Assembly: GCA_944323945.1 (NCBI GenBank)
Contig: CALUUL010000066.1
Coordinates: 1-8,231 of the forward strand
Direction of reading: 5' to 3'
Source of the DNA: Candidatus Gastranaerophilales bacterium
GTDB lineage: Bacteria > Cyanobacteriota > Vampirovibrionia > Gastranaerophilales > Gastranaerophilaceae
DNA: 8,231 nucleotides
Part shown: positions 6,794 to 8,231 of the stretch, one piece after another
Layout: every line of letters starts with the position of its first letter
Numbering within the stretch: position 1 is the first letter of the stretch
Translations under genes and position numbers: made by a program
Notes under the pieces: generated by a model
The model's database searches: none
What the model saw: the letters and a program-made list of their open reading frames with translations, nothing else
What the model was told of the DNA's origin: nothing

Positions 6794-7957
6794 CTATATT
6801 TTTTTATTGTTCGTTTCTAATAATTTTTTATAATGTTTAATTTTGTTGGTATTTTCTTTTTCACTGTAATATTCAATTAGAACTTCATATATCCATTCCA
6901 TAATTTGCGGTTCAGATAATGTTTGAGTTGTTTCAATTTCTTTTATTGTATATTCACGCAATGCTTCATTATTGCTTATTCCACTTATATAATATAGATT
7001 TAACAAACAAATTACTGCATTATAAAAATTTTTATGTATATCATTTGCTTTCATGTATTCATATGTGAACTTGTATAATGCAACTGCATTGCTGAAATTG
7101 CCTAAATTCTTTTCTGTGTCTGCTTTATATAAATATAAAGAACTTAGAATTTTTTTATCATTATCATTTAATTCTTGCTTGTTTTTATAATAATCAATTG
7201 CTATTTTGGTATATTTTTGTTTCTCTGTATAATCTTTTGCATTGAATGCTTTTTCTAGCTTATCATATGCATCTTTGTCTTGTGTTGTTAATTTTTGTCC
7301 GTGGCCAAATGTTATAGTTGCATAATATTGGGTATTGCTTTTAGCTTTATAATATTCACTTTTTTTAATATCACCTTTTTCTTTGTAATAATCACTTAGA
7401 AGAGTATATAGATAAGGATATTTGTCTGCATAACTAAGTTGTGATTTTTCAAGAGTAAAAATATATTCATCATAATATTTTGTGTTATTTGTCTTTTTAG
7501 CTAAGCTAATAATCTTAAATATGCAAAATAATGCCATATCAGAGTCTGTATTTAAATTATGGTGTTCCAAATTCTTGTATGCTTTATTGTAATTTAGAAA
7601 AGCTGTTTTAATCTCATTATTTTCAACAGCTGTATCCCCAATCAAGGCATATATTGCCGATTTCATCATAATTTCATCTTTAGATTGATTTTCTTTTTTA
7701 TCAAGATATGATATTACTTTTCTATATTCTTGGACTATTTTATCAAAATCTTTTTCACTGAAAGCTATTTCTAAGTGTTTAATAACTACAGGATCAGTTG
7801 GGTTAAAATTAATTTGAACATATTCTGTTTTATCAGGTGAACCAATTAGTGCGGTTGAATTTTTTTCAATCGCCTCAGCAGTTTGAGAAAAGACTGAATT
7901 TGCAAAAAATATTGATAATAAAAAAATTAAAAAGTAAAAAAATACTTTATTTTTCAT
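6794..7957 (-). CDS. Exported TPR-like helical repeat protein with internal duplication
   Basis: The 387-aa protein starts with a classic Sec signal peptide: MKNK, a hydrophobic core to about residue 19, then NSVFS with likely cleavage near residue 24/25. No lipobox cysteine is present, so a soluble periplasmic or secreted location is likely. The rest is helical with TPR-like pairs, for example around residues 105-130 (NNEIKTAFLNYNKAYKNL), 185-206 (YYKEKGDIKKSEYYKAK) and 283-303 (NLGNFSNAVALYKFTYEY). Residues of about 61-206 and 233-379 align with each other, so the protein is a two-fold duplication. TPR proteins normally bind other proteins; no catalytic motif is seen and I do not recognise a named family. 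ATG 7955-7957 has AAGGAA 8 nt upstream and lies about 20 nt below the predicted transcription start. The upstream in-frame ATG at 8002 falls inside the promoter spacer and is rejected. It may be cotranscribed with the AsmA gene downstream. Confidence 0.88.
   Translation of the reverse strand: MKNKVFFYFLIFLLSIFFANSVFSQTAEAIEKNSTALIGSPDKTEYVQINFNPTDPVVIKHLEIAFSEKDFDKIVQEYRKVISYLDKKENQSKDEIMMKSAIYALIGDTAVENNEIKTAFLNYNKAYKNLEHHNLNTDSDMALFCIFKIISLAKKTNNTKYYDEYIFTLEKSQLSYADKYPYLYTLLSDYYKEKGDIKKSEYYKAKSNTQYYATITFGHGQKLTTQDKDAYDKLEKAFNAKDYTEKQKYTKIAIDYYKNKQELNDNDKKILSSLYLYKADTEKNLGNFSNAVALYKFTYEYMKANDIHKNFYNAVICLLNLYYISGISNNEALREYTIKEIETTQTLSEPQIMEWIYEVLIEYYSEKENTNKIKHYKKLLETNNKKI
6821..7777 (-). repeat. 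Two-fold protein-level duplication within the TPR-like gene
   Basis: The halves encoded by about 7340-7777 and 6821-7261 align nearly without gaps at an offset of 172-173 residues. Matching points are HLEIAFSEKDF with KLEKAFNAKDY, GDTAVENNEIKTAFLNYNKAY with ADTEKNLGNFSNAVALYKFTY, and DYYKEKGDIKKSEYYK with EYYSEKENTNKIKHYK. It is diverged and visible only in protein, so it is old. Confidence 0.6.
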
Positions 7958-7984
7958 AATGTAAATTCCTTGTATAATTACTAA

Positions 7985-8013
7985 AGTATAACATTTTCGC
8001 AATATCTTGTCTA
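7985..8013 (-). promoter_or_regulatory. Sigma-70 promoter of the TPR-like gene
   Basis: On the minus strand TAGACA (8008-8013) and TATACT (7985-7990) are separated by 17 nt, each one base off consensus. Transcription would start near 7978, about 20 nt before the chosen ATG and just upstream of the ribosome binding site. This decides the gene start, since the upstream in-frame ATG (8000-8002) would not be transcribed. Confidence 0.78.
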
Positions 8014-8087
8014 TAAAGGTGTTTGAGGTGAATTTGTTGTAATTATTTTAAATTTTACTTTTTTTTTGTTTGTATTACCATGGATAT

Positions 8088-8186
8088 TGAATTGTGAATC
8101 CGATAGGTTATGTCGCATAAGGTGATGATAACTTAGTCTTATAAAGATGGGAATGCAATTCATAGGTTACAAGAAAAAAGGAGAAA
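8088..8186 (+). promoter_or_regulatory. Structured 5' leader of rpsB, candidate autoregulatory element
   Basis: Upstream of rpsB the base composition becomes less A/T-rich and complementary segments appear. An outer stem pairs 8088-8096 (TGAATTGTG) with 8154-8162 (TGCAATTCA), 9 bp with two G-U pairs. An inner stem pairs 8104-8111 (TAGGTTAT) with 8128-8135 (ATAACTTA), 8 bp with one G-U pair. The octamer ATAGGTTA occurs twice (8103-8110 and 8162-8169), so 8129-8135 could pair instead with 8163-8169, just before the ribosome binding site AAGGAG (8178-8183). S2 represses its own mRNA in E. coli through the rpsB leader, so a similar role is plausible here; that is inference. I could not identify a convincing rpsB promoter in the T-rich stretch before it. 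Confidence 0.5.
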
Positions 8187-8191
8187 GAACG

Positions 8192-8231
8192 ATGCCGGTA
8201 GCATCAATGATTGAATTACTTGACGCAGGTG
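8192..8231 (+). CDS. rpsB: 30S ribosomal protein S2, first 13 codons (cut by window edge)
   Basis: The frame from ATG 8192-8194 reads MPVASMIELLDAG and the next codon begins with G. This matches the strongly conserved S2 start, MPV-S-(x)2-LL-(D/E)-AG, which continues as VHFGHQ in the family. An AAGGAG ribosome binding site lies 8 nt upstream. S2 is an essential protein of the small ribosomal subunit, and its gene is usually followed by tsf (EF-Ts), outside this window. It is divergent from the TPR-like gene. Only the start is seen, but the match and position make the call fairly safe. Confidence 0.85.
   Translation, partial: MPVASMIELLDAG

Noticed and set aside
7958..8002. 15-residue extension of the TPR-like protein
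   Set aside because: Its ATG lies within the promoter spacer, upstream of the predicted transcription start, and it would push the signal peptide inward.
8080..8097. Five-codon upstream frame (MDIEL, stop) before rpsB
   Set aside because: It has no ribosome binding site, is preceded by a T-run and overlaps the outer leader stem; most likely chance.
1..8231. Search for CRISPR arrays, insertion sequences, tRNA or rRNA genes and defence or phage genes
   Set aside because: No regularly spaced direct repeats, transposase-like frames, terminal inverted repeats or structural RNA signatures were seen; the window looks like core chromosome.

Overview
This is a strongly AT-rich stretch of ordinary bacterial chromosome. 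It has short intergenic gaps, canonical AGGAG-type ribosome binding sites and sigma-70-like promoters. All ORFs read through with TAA or TAG stops and TGG tryptophans, so the standard bacterial code fits. The AsmA-family protein points to a diderm (Gram-negative-type) envelope. Low GC, this envelope gene set and the S2 N-terminus would suit a gut-type lineage such as Gastranaerophilales/Vampirovibrionia. That placement is an inference and cannot be settled from this window.

Layout: six genes lie on the minus strand and one begins on the plus strand at the right edge. From right to left, the plus-strand gene is the first 13 codons of rpsB (ribosomal protein S2), behind a roughly 100-nt leader that can fold. 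Divergent from it is a secreted TPR-like protein with a near-consensus promoter. Next comes a giant AsmA-family protein (1287 aa), ended by a clear intrinsic terminator. The T-run of that terminator abuts the -35 box of a near-consensus promoter driving a two-gene NfeD-stomatin (SPFH) membrane operon, which ends in a second strong terminator. Behind that lies a HAD-superfamily hydrolase whose motif I reads DxN instead of DxD. The left edge cuts through an acidic, coiled-coil protein of unknown function.

How the genes relate: NfeD and the SPFH protein are a well-known partner pair in membrane quality control or microdomain organisation. AsmA-like proteins act in inner-to-outer-membrane lipid traffic or outer-membrane biogenesis. 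The exported TPR protein upstream has no visible terminator before AsmA and may be cotranscribed with it. I see no mobile element, CRISPR array, tRNA, rRNA or phage signature, and no convincing new multi-gene system. The items most worth a second look are the rpsB leader with mutually exclusive pairings, the DxN HAD enzyme, and the two-fold internal duplication of the TPR-like protein.
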